DNA of 45,234 bases, taken from positions 1-45,234 of the forward strand of contig CANQUM010000014.1 in NCBI GenBank assembly GCA_947627045.1, given 5' to 3'. The notes under the pieces are model-generated. The model was given only the letters and a program-made list of their open reading frames with translations, had not been told where the DNA came from and made no database searches. Both the position numbers and the translations under genes were made by a program. The DNA is from an uncultured Clostridia bacterium (lineage in GTDB: Bacteria; Bacillota; Clostridia; Oscillospirales; Ruminococcaceae). This document shows positions 1 through 6,702 of this stretch, piece after piece. How positions within the stretch are numbered: position 1 is the first letter of the stretch; every line of letters starts with the position of its first letter.

Positions 1-42
1 GTATTATATAGCTGAGCTAAAACTTTATAAGGCGGTTAAAAA

Positions 43-486
43 GTGGAACTGGTAGTAAAACATTTTAAAGAACTGACAACTGAAGAACTTTTTGATATAT
101 ACAAACTGCGGTCAGAGGTATTTATAATAGAACAGAACTGTGCCTGTCCTGATGTTGATGATGCAGATAAAGTAGCCTATCATGTTTATTTTAAGAACGA
201 AAACGGTATACTGGCATATTTGCGGGTACTTCCACAGGGTATTAAGTTTGACGAGGCTTCAATCGGCAGGGTTATTGCAGTTAAACGCCGCTGCGGAATG
301 GGCAGTAAAATCTTATCAGAAGGAATTCGAGTTGCAAAGGAAAAATTTGATGCAGACGCTATTTGCATAGAAGCACAGGTGTATGTTAAAAGCCTTTATG
401 AAAAAATGGGGTTTGTACAGATTTCTGATGAATTTTTGGAAGATGGTATACCTCATGTTAAAATGATACTTGAATTATCGAAATAA
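43..486 (+). CDS. GNAT-family N-acetyltransferase, ElaA-like
   Basis: 147 aa, the usual length of a single GNAT domain. The opening with FKELTTEELFDIYKLRSEVF followed by IEQNC, then SIGRV(I)AV and the acetyl-CoA-loop-like RRCGMGSKI, resembles the ElaA subgroup. Family knowledge: acetyl-CoA-dependent transfer to an amine; the substrate of ElaA proteins is not established and cannot be read here. The GTG start is chosen because AAGGCGG lies 7 nt upstream. It appears to be a single-gene unit, followed by an intrinsic terminator. The window begins 42 bases before it, so upstream context is unknown. Confidence 0.85.
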   Translation: MELVVKHFKELTTEELFDIYKLRSEVFIIEQNCACPDVDDADKVAYHVYFKNENGILAYLRVLPQGIKFDEASIGRVIAVKRRCGMGSKILSEGIRVAKEKFDADAICIEAQVYVKSLYEKMGFVQISDEFLEDGIPHVKMILELSK

Positions 487-539
487 ACTTTGAAAAGTAT
501 AAATTTAACGAATTATCTGTGCAGTGATCCAAAAACAAA

Positions 540-574
540 CATCGCAAAGACAGTCGTCCTTGCGGTGCTTTTTT
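540..574 (+). terminator. Intrinsic terminator after the GNAT gene
   Basis: An 8-bp stem (CATCGCAA with TTGCGGTG, one G-U pair) is followed by C and six T. The opposite strand is also T-rich beyond the stem, so it may also end the minus-strand operon that stops at 588. Confidence 0.75.
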
Positions 575-587
575 ATGTTCAAAATTA

Positions 588-1049
588 TTACAACAACAAA
601 TACCCCAGACCCAAAAGCAGCTTTACATCTGCACCGTTTTTTGCAAGAATATATATCAAAATACCTATAAGTGCATTTTCCTCGCTTATGTTAAATCCGT
701 CAAGAAGCTCGCTAAGCGGGCCTTTTTTAGTTTGTCCGCCGCTTTTCGGAAAAAGACTTCCCAGTATATTTGCTATAGCACCTGTCTGATTGTTAAAACC
801 TGTATTATGGGCAGTATTTGCATTGCTGTTTGATGTACTTGTCTTGTTCTCATTTTCATTAATAGCTTCATTCACCTCTGGATTTGGATTAATAGGCGTT
901 GGCTCGGGTTTCTGTTTCGGCGTTTCCGCTCGTTGAGCGTTATTGGGCGGAGCCACTATCTCTCTTGAACGCCTTTGCATTGCCCGTACACGTTCTATAG
1001 CCTCCTGACGCATTGCGTCAAAATCTCTGTCAACATTATAGGATGCCAA
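588..1049 (-). CDS. Conserved-looking hypothetical protein, third gene of an unknown operon
   Basis: About 153 aa. TTG at 1049 is preferred because AGGGGG sits 8 nt upstream; a GTG at 1058 touches that same site and is too close. Three parts are visible: a charged helix (DRDFDAMRQEAIERVRAMQ), a low-complexity N/P/T/E-rich middle, and a C-terminus of acidic ISEENA followed by a hydrophobic stretch ending LLLGLGYLLL. From memory, similar N- and C-terminal signatures occur in other Clostridia, but I know no function. It overlaps the end of the upstream gene by 14 nt, so translation is probably coupled. Confidence 0.65.
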   Translation of the reverse strand: MASYNVDRDFDAMRQEAIERVRAMQRRSREIVAPPNNAQRAETPKQKPEPTPINPNPEVNEAINENENKTSTSNSNANTAHNTGFNNQTGAIANILGSLFPKSGGQTKKGPLSELLDGFNISEENALIGILIYILAKNGADVKLLLGLGYLLL

Positions 1050-1575
1050 ACAGGTCACCCCCTAATAATCCGCTTTCTTTTATTGCGGGCCAAATCGAAA
1101 TAAGCTTGAATATCTTGATAACCTTATCTACCTTTTCCTGCTTCTCCTCTTTTAGGTGAGGCTTTAATGCAAGAAGCAGTTCTGTGTTCTTATCAGCCTT
1201 TGAAGCGTTTGAGATTATACTGCCTAGCGTCATAATTTTTCCAATGTCAAACGGCAGGTCAGAGGCTTGCTGATTGCTCGGTGAAGCAAGCATATTCTGC
1301 TGATTTTGATTGACATTTGCTTGATTGTTACTGCTCGGCTGACTGTTATCACCTCCCAGCGACGCCAAGAGCTTTGAAATGTCATTCATATTTATATCGG
1401 GTTCAGATGACGTTGTATCAGCTGTGTTATTCTGTGAGTTTGAAGGCGGCTGCTGCGTGTTAGATGAATTATTATCATTGTTTTCTCCGCCGAACATCGA
1501 CGCAAGCTGACGAATCTGATTCATACTCTCCTCATCGTTTAACACACTTTGCAGCTTTTGCATAAGTTCATCCAT
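1036..1575 (-). CDS. Hypothetical protein with helical N- and C-terminal domains, second gene of the unknown operon
   Basis: About 179 aa. ATG at 1575 is chosen for GGAGG 7 nt upstream. The N-terminus (MDELMQKLQSVLNDEESMNQ, then IRQLASMFG) resembles the short helical repeats of STI1/DP-type co-chaperone domains. Residues about 35-95 are Asn/Gln/Ser-rich and look disordered. The C-terminal ~75 residues (DIGKIMTLGSIIS, then LLLALKPHL) form a well-ordered helical domain. There is no signal peptide, so a cytoplasmic location is inferred. The gene lies between two small unknown genes on the same strand. Function is unknown; the STI1 resemblance is a weak inference. Confidence 0.7.
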   Translation of the reverse strand: MDELMQKLQSVLNDEESMNQIRQLASMFGGENNDNNSSNTQQPPSNSQNNTADTTSSEPDINMNDISKLLASLGGDNSQPSSNNQANVNQNQQNMLASPSNQQASDLPFDIGKIMTLGSIISNASKADKNTELLLALKPHLKEEKQEKVDKVIKIFKLISIWPAIKESGLLGGDLFGIL

Positions 1576-1617
1576 CTCATCGCCTCCGATCATTGGAATT
1601 TCTTACTGCAATTTCTC

Positions 1618-1854
1618 TTACTTCGTCAGCTTTTTGTAGATCTCCTGAGCCTGCGGTGTGGAAAGTATTTTCTCTGCAACCTTTGGGTTAGACAATGCCT
1701 CTTTCAGCCTTTTGCTGTCGGTTGGATTCATACTCGCAAGTGCTTTATCAAATTTTCCTCCCTCTAGCTGGGACTGAAGTACTTCAGGAGTCGTACCCAG
1801 TTTTTTGCTCGCAAGGTTTAAAAGTCCGCTGTATTGATTTTTATTTATTTTCAT
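1618..1854 (-). CDS. Small helical hypothetical protein, first gene of the unknown operon
   Basis: 78 aa. ATG at 1854 is used rather than an upstream in-frame start because GGAGG lies 6 nt before it. The protein is basic and wholly helical by eye, with a C-terminal pattern (LSNPKVAEKILSTPQAQ, then EIYKKL) that follows the NP-x-helix-P-x-helix spacing of STI1-like domains. There is no Cys, no membrane segment and no export signal. The next gene starts 42 nt downstream on the same strand. I do not recognise a named family. Confidence 0.65.
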   Translation of the reverse strand: MKINKNQYSGLLNLASKKLGTTPEVLQSQLEGGKFDKALASMNPTDSKRLKEALSNPKVAEKILSTPQAQEIYKKLTK

Positions 1855-2007
1855 AATAGGCCTCCGTTTCTGTTGAAAACACATTAAGTATAAAATTCAT
1901 TTTATGATTCATACTATTTAATTAAAAGTTAATTAATATAATTCAATAATTATTATGATATAATTGATGAAAATAGACCAATAATATTGTCAAAGGAGGA
2001 TTTGCCC

Positions 2008-2526
2008 TTGAGAATAATCGTTTTTTCAGACACACATAATAACTTTTACTCTATGAAAGAGATTTTTGATAGAAATCAAGACGTTTCTGTTTTCATTTTC
2101 CTCGGCGACGGCGAACGGGAATTGAGAAAAATCAAAACGCTTTATCCCGATAAGAGAATATTAAACGTCAGGGGCAATTGTGATTTTTCAGATTCTCTTC
2201 TGGTTGGAACATACAGCTATAAGAACATTAATATTGTCTACACTCACGGCCACAGATATAATGTTAAATATACAACCGATACTTTGTATTCCCTTGCAAT
2301 GGAAAATAACGCTCATATTGTTTGCTTTGGTCATACCCATTGCAGACATTATGAATATGTCAATGGTATTCATATGCTTAATCCCGGAAGTGCTTCAGAA
2401 CCTCGAGACGGTAATCCTCCGAGCTATGCTTTTATTGACATTACCGACGCAGGAATTATGTGTTCTCATGTTGATTTGGTAAAATCACCGAATAAAAATG
2501 ATGTTTTAAACTTCAGTTCGTTTTGA
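2008..2526 (+). CDS. YfcE/MJ0936-like metallophosphoesterase
   Basis: 172 aa. The TTG at 2008 is preferred over one at 1987 because AGGAGGA (1994-2000) lies 7 nt upstream and the protein then begins MRIIVFSDTHNN as the family does. Calcineurin-like motifs are in order: D-x-H (SDTH), GDG, GNCD, GHRYN and GHTH, the last in FGHTHCR. These build a two-metal site. Family members hydrolyse phosphodiesters in vitro; the physiological substrate is unclear. Not to be confused with the membrane-anchored paralogue near 5 kb. It is a single gene with its own terminator. Confidence 0.9.
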   Translation: MRIIVFSDTHNNFYSMKEIFDRNQDVSVFIFLGDGERELRKIKTLYPDKRILNVRGNCDFSDSLLVGTYSYKNINIVYTHGHRYNVKYTTDTLYSLAMENNAHIVCFGHTHCRHYEYVNGIHMLNPGSASEPRDGNPPSYAFIDITDAGIMCSHVDLVKSPNKNDVLNFSSF

Positions 2527-2595
2527 TGAAATGATTATTGATCATATTTTATAGTATGCGTAAACTCAATTTAATGTTAATGCTTATACAACGTA

Positions 2596-2632
2596 AAAAG
2601 CGTTCGGAATTTTTCCGAACGCTTTGTGTTTA
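2596..2632 (+). terminator. Intrinsic terminator after the YfcE-like gene
   Basis: AAGCGTTCGGAA pairs with TTCCGAACGCTT around a short T loop, followed by a weak T/G-rich tail. The stem is nearly perfect, so it may act in both directions. Confidence 0.65.
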
Positions 2633-2688
2633 TTGCAATATACAATTCCGCCGTTGTATAACCCCTAACAATCTTCAAATTTTGAATA

Positions 2689-2714
2689 GGCGGAGAGCAT
2701 GCGGCGGCTCGCCG
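2689..2714 (-). repeat. GC-rich hairpin repeat related to the tRNA-linked repeat
   Basis: Read on the minus strand, GGCGAGCCGCCGCA is followed by TGCTCTCCGCC. The same 14 bases followed by GGCTCTGCCGCC lie directly after tRNA-Thr at 44851. It lies at the 3' end of the secreted repeat-protein gene and could help terminate it. Another shared stretch (ACAACGGCGG) follows about 40 nt further on. Confidence 0.6.
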
Positions 2715-4052
2715 CTATTTTACCTTTTTCTTAACGACCTTGCTCCATTTGCCGTAATATGTATTGACGTTTACCTTCTTAAATGCCCTTACCTTAACAA
2801 AATACTTTTTCTTAGATTTTAGTCTCTTTAATGTTACCTTGTTTTTCTTTACCTTAACTGTTTTCTTGCCCTTTGTGAATTTATTATTTTTAGCGTACAT
2901 AACCTCATAGCCTGTCGCTCCGCTTACCTTTTTCCACTTTACATTCAGCTTCTTTTTCTTAGCTTTCAGCTTAACGGATTTTACCTTGGCAGGTTTTGAG
3001 ACGGTAACTTTTGTTGTGCTTGGGTTTGTCTTTTTGTTATTTGTTGGACTAACGGTTTTATTTGGTTTGTTTGAGTTGTTGTTTGGGTTTTCAGGCAACC
3101 CCATTGACGCATTACTACCTATTTTAGCATATGTAAACTTTGTCCAACCGCCGGTACTGTTTTCCTGATAGATGCAATTTTTATTTGAATCATAGGTATA
3201 CTTTGTCCAACCGCCGTCACTGTCTTCCTCATATATGCAGTTTCCGTTTGAATCATATTCATACTTTTCCCCATTACTGTCTTCCTCATAAATACAATTA
3301 TCATTTGAATCATAGGTAGATTTTACCCAATAACCTTCACTATCTTCATAATATGTGCAATTTCCATTTGAATCATAAGTATACTTTTCCCAGTTACCAT
3401 CACTATCTTCATATACATAATTTCCATCAGTATCAAATGTATACTTTCTCCAATAACCATCGTTGTTTTCATAATATGTACAATTTCCATATATATCATA
3501 GGTATAACGATCCCAACCACCGTTACTGTTTTCTCTATAACAATTTCCGTTTAAATCATAGGTAGATTTTACCCAATAACCTTCACTATCTTCATAATAT
3601 GTTTCATTTCCATTTGAATCATAAGTATACTTTTCCCAATAACCGTCGCTGGTTTCATAATATGTGCAATTTCCATTTGAATCATAAGTACGCTTTGTCC
3701 AATAACTATCATCATATCCATATACTTCATTATATGTTTCATTTCCATTTGAATCATAGTTAGACTTTTCCCAATAACCGTTGCTGGTTTCATAATATGT
3801 GCAATTTCCATTTGAATCATAAGTACGCTTTGTCCAATAACCGTCATTACGTTTACTGTATGTACATTTTCCGTTTGAATTATAAATATACTCAGTCCAA
3901 CAACCAGCACCGTCTTTCTGGTATGTACAAACATATCCTTCTGCCGGGTTACCAATATATTCAGTTGTCATTGCCGTCACAGTAGGTAAAGCTCCTGCCA
4001 AACTAACTGCCATTACTAATACTGTTAATAAATTTAAAACTTTTTTTTCCAT
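2715..4052 (-). CDS. Secreted tandem-repeat protein with lysine-rich C-terminal Fn3 domain
   Basis: 445 aa. Residues 1-27 form a signal peptide (MEKK, a hydrophobic core, then ALPTVTA). Residues about 30-320 hold some 13 copies of a ~22-residue unit of the type YDSNGNCTYYEDSDGYWxK, rich in Tyr, Asn, Asp and Gly. It resembles YD/RHS repeats in composition but lacks the RHS core signature. A Thr/Asn/Pro/Lys linker (about 320-355) leads to a fibronectin-III-like domain with WKKVSGATGYEV and YFVKVRAF. The Fn3 is very basic, consistent with binding anionic wall polymers (inference). The start has AGGAGG upstream. Divergent from the XRE gene, with palindromes in between. Confidence 0.85.
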   Translation of the reverse strand: MEKKVLNLLTVLVMAVSLAGALPTVTAMTTEYIGNPAEGYVCTYQKDGAGCWTEYIYNSNGKCTYSKRNDGYWTKRTYDSNGNCTYYETSNGYWEKSNYDSNGNETYNEVYGYDDSYWTKRTYDSNGNCTYYETSDGYWEKYTYDSNGNETYYEDSEGYWVKSTYDLNGNCYRENSNGGWDRYTYDIYGNCTYYENNDGYWRKYTFDTDGNYVYEDSDGNWEKYTYDSNGNCTYYEDSEGYWVKSTYDSNDNCIYEEDSNGEKYEYDSNGNCIYEEDSDGGWTKYTYDSNKNCIYQENSTGGWTKFTYAKIGSNASMGLPENPNNNSNKPNKTVSPTNNKKTNPSTTKVTVSKPAKVKSVKLKAKKKKLNVKWKKVSGATGYEVMYAKNNKFTKGKKTVKVKKNKVTLKRLKSKKKYFVKVRAFKKVNVNTYYGKWSKVVKKKVK

Positions 4053-4098
4053 TAAAATTCCTCCTAGAATTAACTTACAATACTGTAAACTTATAAAT

Positions 4099-4149
4099 TG
4101 TTACAAAACGTAACATAAATAGTGTAACATAATGTTACAATAATGTCAA
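4099..4149 (-). promoter_or_regulatory. Promoter of the repeat-protein gene overlapped by two palindromic operator candidates
   Basis: On the minus strand, TTGACA (4149-4144) and TACACT (4126-4121) are separated by 17 bp. A perfect palindrome, TGTAACAT-A-ATGTTACA (4123-4139), lies across the spacer and most of the -10 box. A second, TGTTAC-N5-GTAACA (4099-4115), lies just downstream near the expected start of transcription. The placement suggests repression, most simply by the adjacent XRE protein (inference). Confidence 0.7.
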
Positions 4150-4195
4150 GAGGAATTTTAAAAAAGTTTGAAAAAAATTTATGGAGAAAAAAGTT

Positions 4196-4420
4196 ATGTG
4201 TATGAAGGGACTACGGCTTGTAAGAAAAGCCCGTCATTTAAGCCAACAGCAGGTGGCTTTTGATTTAAACATCACTCGTGAAGCCCTTTCCCACTACGAA
4301 AACGGCAGACGTGAGCCAAGCCTTGATATGCTTGTGAAAATGTCTCTCTACTTTAACAAATCAATAGACTTTCTTATAACAGGAAAAGAATTTATAAAAA
4401 ATGAAATGCAAAAAAATTAA
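4196..4420 (+). CDS. Small XRE/Cro-CI-type transcriptional regulator
   Basis: 74 aa, an HTH domain and little else. The HTH_3 pattern is clear: LRLVRKARHLSQQQVAFDLN, then ITREALSHYENGRREPS and LDMLVKMSLYFNKSIDFLI. ATG at 4196 is chosen for GGAG 9 nt upstream; an in-frame ATG at 4181 lacks a ribosome site. It has no effector or oligomerisation domain beyond the HTH. It is divergent from the secreted repeat-protein gene, and the shared intergenic region carries TGTTAC/GTAACA palindromes, its probable targets. Followed by a terminator. Confidence 0.9.
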   Translation: MCMKGLRLVRKARHLSQQQVAFDLNITREALSHYENGRREPSLDMLVKMSLYFNKSIDFLITGKEFIKNEMQKN

Positions 4421-4456
4421 TCCGAATACCATTTGGTTATTCGGATTTTTTAGGGT
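4421..4456 (+). terminator. Intrinsic terminator of the XRE gene
   Basis: CCGAATACC pairs with GGTTATTCGG (with one offset), followed by ATTTTTTA. Its 3' half is the first copy of the 15-bp direct repeat that bounds the hairpin-rich element. Confidence 0.7.
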
Positions 4457-4788
4457 GTATATAAAGTCGTTTTTAGGGGCAGCCCTCTCTTGCAGGGGCT
4501 TAACCTGAAAATGCTATGCATTTTCAGCTAAAAAATAGACTAACGTCTATTTGCCCATTTAAAAACAGTCCACTGGACTATTTTTTTAGCTAAAACTGCT
4601 TCGCAGTTTTAGGTTACACCCCTATGCGGAGCGCACTCCGTAAGAAGAATTTCGCCGACTGCGGTCGTCGACAGGGCTCTGCCCTTGACCCGCAAGCCTT
4701 TTGAAAAAGGCTTGACCGAAAACTTTTAGTCGATTACGTAGAACCTTTTTCGACAAACTGAAAAATCTGAAGATATTCGGATTTTTTA
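4438..4788. repeat. Hairpin-rich intergenic element bounded by a 15-bp direct repeat
   Basis: TATTCGGATTTTTTA occurs at 4438-4452 and exactly again at 4774-4788. The 321 bp between hold at least seven short perfect stems: 4505-4527 (10 bp), 4534-4551, 4567-4579, 4591-4611 (9 bp), 4627-4640, 4673-4685 and 4693-4714. There is no credible gene. It lies between two convergent genes. This could be an inserted miniature element with target duplication, or a set of terminators that share sequence. Confidence 0.6.
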
Positions 4789-4846
4789 TATTTATTGATT
4801 TATCAATCCTCCGACGGTTAGCCCACGCTCTTTCATAATGCAAAGT

Positions 4847-5674
4847 TTATCCCTGCTTTAACGTACACAGTATGATCTCCTTATGGTTAAACAGCCTGAA
4901 TTTTCCCAAACCTCTTGATACCTCCATTTGCGTCTCGCCTTTTTTGTAAACTCCATCTGTATAAGTCGGAAAGAGCTTTCTCTCAGGTGATAATATTCCT
5001 CTGCCGAAAAGCCTTACCGCTCCTCCATGAGTATGCCCCGAAAATACTAGATCCGCACCCCATTCGGAATAAGTGTTTAGAAATTTCGGATTGTGAGAAA
5101 GCAAAATGTTAAACGTATTTTTCTTATCGCCAATAAGCTCTGTTAGTTCATTTTTTGAAAAATCGGGAATATTCTTATAGTCAAGATTTTCACCGAGATA
5201 GTACTTAGGTTCAATATTAACACCATATAGACTAATGCTGTTTCCGCCTCGTTCAAGACTTACACTTTTGTTGTTTAAAACTGTAAAAGGAAATTTCAAA
5301 AGCTCTTTTTGAACTTGCTCGTCAGTGTCGTTTTCGTGATTGCCGAAAACAAAATATACAGGTGCGATTTCACATAGATAATTGATAAACTCCCTTTGTT
5401 TTTTCAAATTGGTTTGATTTCTTGTAATAAGATCGCCGGTTAAGAAAATATAATCAGGTTCAATTCTGCGGGTCATTGAGATTATCTTATAGTCATACCC
5501 GTCAGAAGACTTCAAGTGCAGATCTGAAAGATGCGCTATTTTAACTCCATCAAATTCTTTGGGAAGCCCCTTTGCTTTAAGAGTGATTTTTGTAATATCG
5601 TACTGCTTGTTCTCAATAATAACAAACGCTATCAAAGCTAATACGATTATACCGATTATAATTTTTACAATCAT
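4847..5674 (-). CDS. Membrane-anchored metallophosphoesterase, YkuE-like
   Basis: 275 aa. Residues 4-21 form one hydrophobic N-terminal helix, either a signal anchor or uncleaved signal. The calcineurin-like motifs follow in order: HLSDLHL, GDLITR, GNHEND, LSHNP and SGHTHGG, giving a complete two-metal site. The family includes Bacillus YkuE and the UDP-diacylglucosamine pyrophosphohydrolase-like group; the substrate here is unknown. ATG at 5674 has AAAGGG upstream and follows the patatin gene by only 15 nt, so the two are co-transcribed and may act together on membrane or envelope lipids (inference). Confidence 0.88.
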   Translation of the reverse strand: MIVKIIIGIIVLALIAFVIIENKQYDITKITLKAKGLPKEFDGVKIAHLSDLHLKSSDGYDYKIISMTRRIEPDYIFLTGDLITRNQTNLKKQREFINYLCEIAPVYFVFGNHENDTDEQVQKELLKFPFTVLNNKSVSLERGGNSISLYGVNIEPKYYLGENLDYKNIPDFSKNELTELIGDKKNTFNILLSHNPKFLNTYSEWGADLVFSGHTHGGAVRLFGRGILSPERKLFPTYTDGVYKKGETQMEVSRGLGKFRLFNHKEIILCTLKQG

Positions 5675-5689
5675 ATTTATCCCTTTCGA

Positions 5690-6541
5690 TTACTTACTCA
5701 GATAGCTTTTTAAAGCGTTTATATTATCTTTAGCAACATTTACTCCGTGATGATATAAAGGTAAAAGTCTGTCAGGTTTACCCTCTGTTCTCTTTACGCC
5801 CATTGTTGTAACCGGCTCTATTACAAATACTTTGCCATCACGTTCAAGAGTTCTTAATTCTTTTATCTGGTTGTTATAATTATCCGCTCTTGAATCTAAC
5901 GCCTTAACAAGTTCAGGGTATTTTTTGTATATTTTCTCTGCCAGCTTAACGCTTTTACCTGTATGCTTTACATAACCTCTTTCTCGGGTTAGCACAACAA
6001 TGACTTTGTCGCAGCCTTGATCTAAAGCGTAATTATACGGTATAGAGTCAGATATTCCGCCGTCAAGATAATCCTTTCCGTCAATATTGATAAAAGGGAA
6101 TAATATCGGAAGCGCACAGCTTGCCCTTAAAACAGGCAAGGTTCTGTCTGTTCTTGAAACGGGAAGATACTCTGCCTTGCCTGTTTGAACATTAGTACAC
6201 ACTCCGATAACTCTGCCCTTGAAATTTTCAAACTCATTCCAGTCAAAAGGCAGATAAATATTAGGAACATCGTCGTAGACAAACTGCATATTGTAGTAGC
6301 TTTTATTTTTTCGGTTTAAAAGATGTCTTATTCCCATATACCTTTTATCGCCCATATATTCAGCGGCAAGATGCATATTTCTTTCCCTTTGCAATGACGC
6401 ATAAGAAACTCCAAACGCAATTCCTGCTGATGTTCCAATAACCAAATCTGCTATTATATTTTCCTCAAGCAGAACATCCATAACCCCGCAGGAAAAAACA
6501 GTTCTGCTTGCTCCGCCCTCTAATACTAAACCCAGTCTCAT
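5690..6541 (-). CDS. Patatin-like phospholipase, RssA/YlbK type
   Basis: 283 aa. The serine nucleophile elbow is GTSAG within VIGTSAGIAFG (about residues 36-46), the oxyanion-hole glycine loop is GGASR (residues 9-13), and the catalytic Asp lies in DYLDGGISDS. The Ser-Asp dyad is therefore intact. Such proteins are cytoplasmic or membrane-associated acyl hydrolases acting on phospholipids. There is no signal peptide. It is the first gene of a two-gene operon with the membrane phosphoesterase downstream. AGGTG precedes the ATG; a stronger AAAGGAGG lies farther up with a four-codon TTG frame. Confidence 0.88.
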   Translation of the reverse strand: MRLGLVLEGGASRTVFSCGVMDVLLEENIIADLVIGTSAGIAFGVSYASLQRERNMHLAAEYMGDKRYMGIRHLLNRKNKSYYNMQFVYDDVPNIYLPFDWNEFENFKGRVIGVCTNVQTGKAEYLPVSRTDRTLPVLRASCALPILFPFINIDGKDYLDGGISDSIPYNYALDQGCDKVIVVLTRERGYVKHTGKSVKLAEKIYKKYPELVKALDSRADNYNNQIKELRTLERDGKVFVIEPVTTMGVKRTEGKPDRLLPLYHHGVNVAKDNINALKSYLSK

Positions 6542-6642
6542 CTTATAAACACCTCAATGGGTGCTCCTCCTTTTAATAAATATATCATTAAAAGTATATA
6601 ACATTATTTTTAATTTTGCAACCGCATTAAAGCAATTTAGGC

Positions 6643-6671
6643 TTGTTTATGACCTAAAATTATGCTACAAT
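6643..6671 (+). promoter_or_regulatory. Sigma-A-type promoter of tex
   Basis: TTGTTT (6643-6648) and TACAAT (6666-6671) have a 17-bp spacer, about 25 nt upstream of the ribosome site of tex. Confidence 0.65.
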
Positions 6672-6702
6672 TAAGTATATAAATTTCAAAAGAGGTATCC
6701 TT

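Noticed and set aside
3100-3950. Regularly spaced DNA repeats that could suggest a CRISPR array
   Set aside because: The repeats are in frame within a signal-peptide-bearing gene, and there are no unique spacers of constant length and no cas genes.
4622-4843. 73-aa ORF on the minus strand in the hairpin-rich element
   Set aside because: It is translated from inverted repeats, has no ribosome site, and resembles common spurious ORFs of dispersed intergenic repeats.
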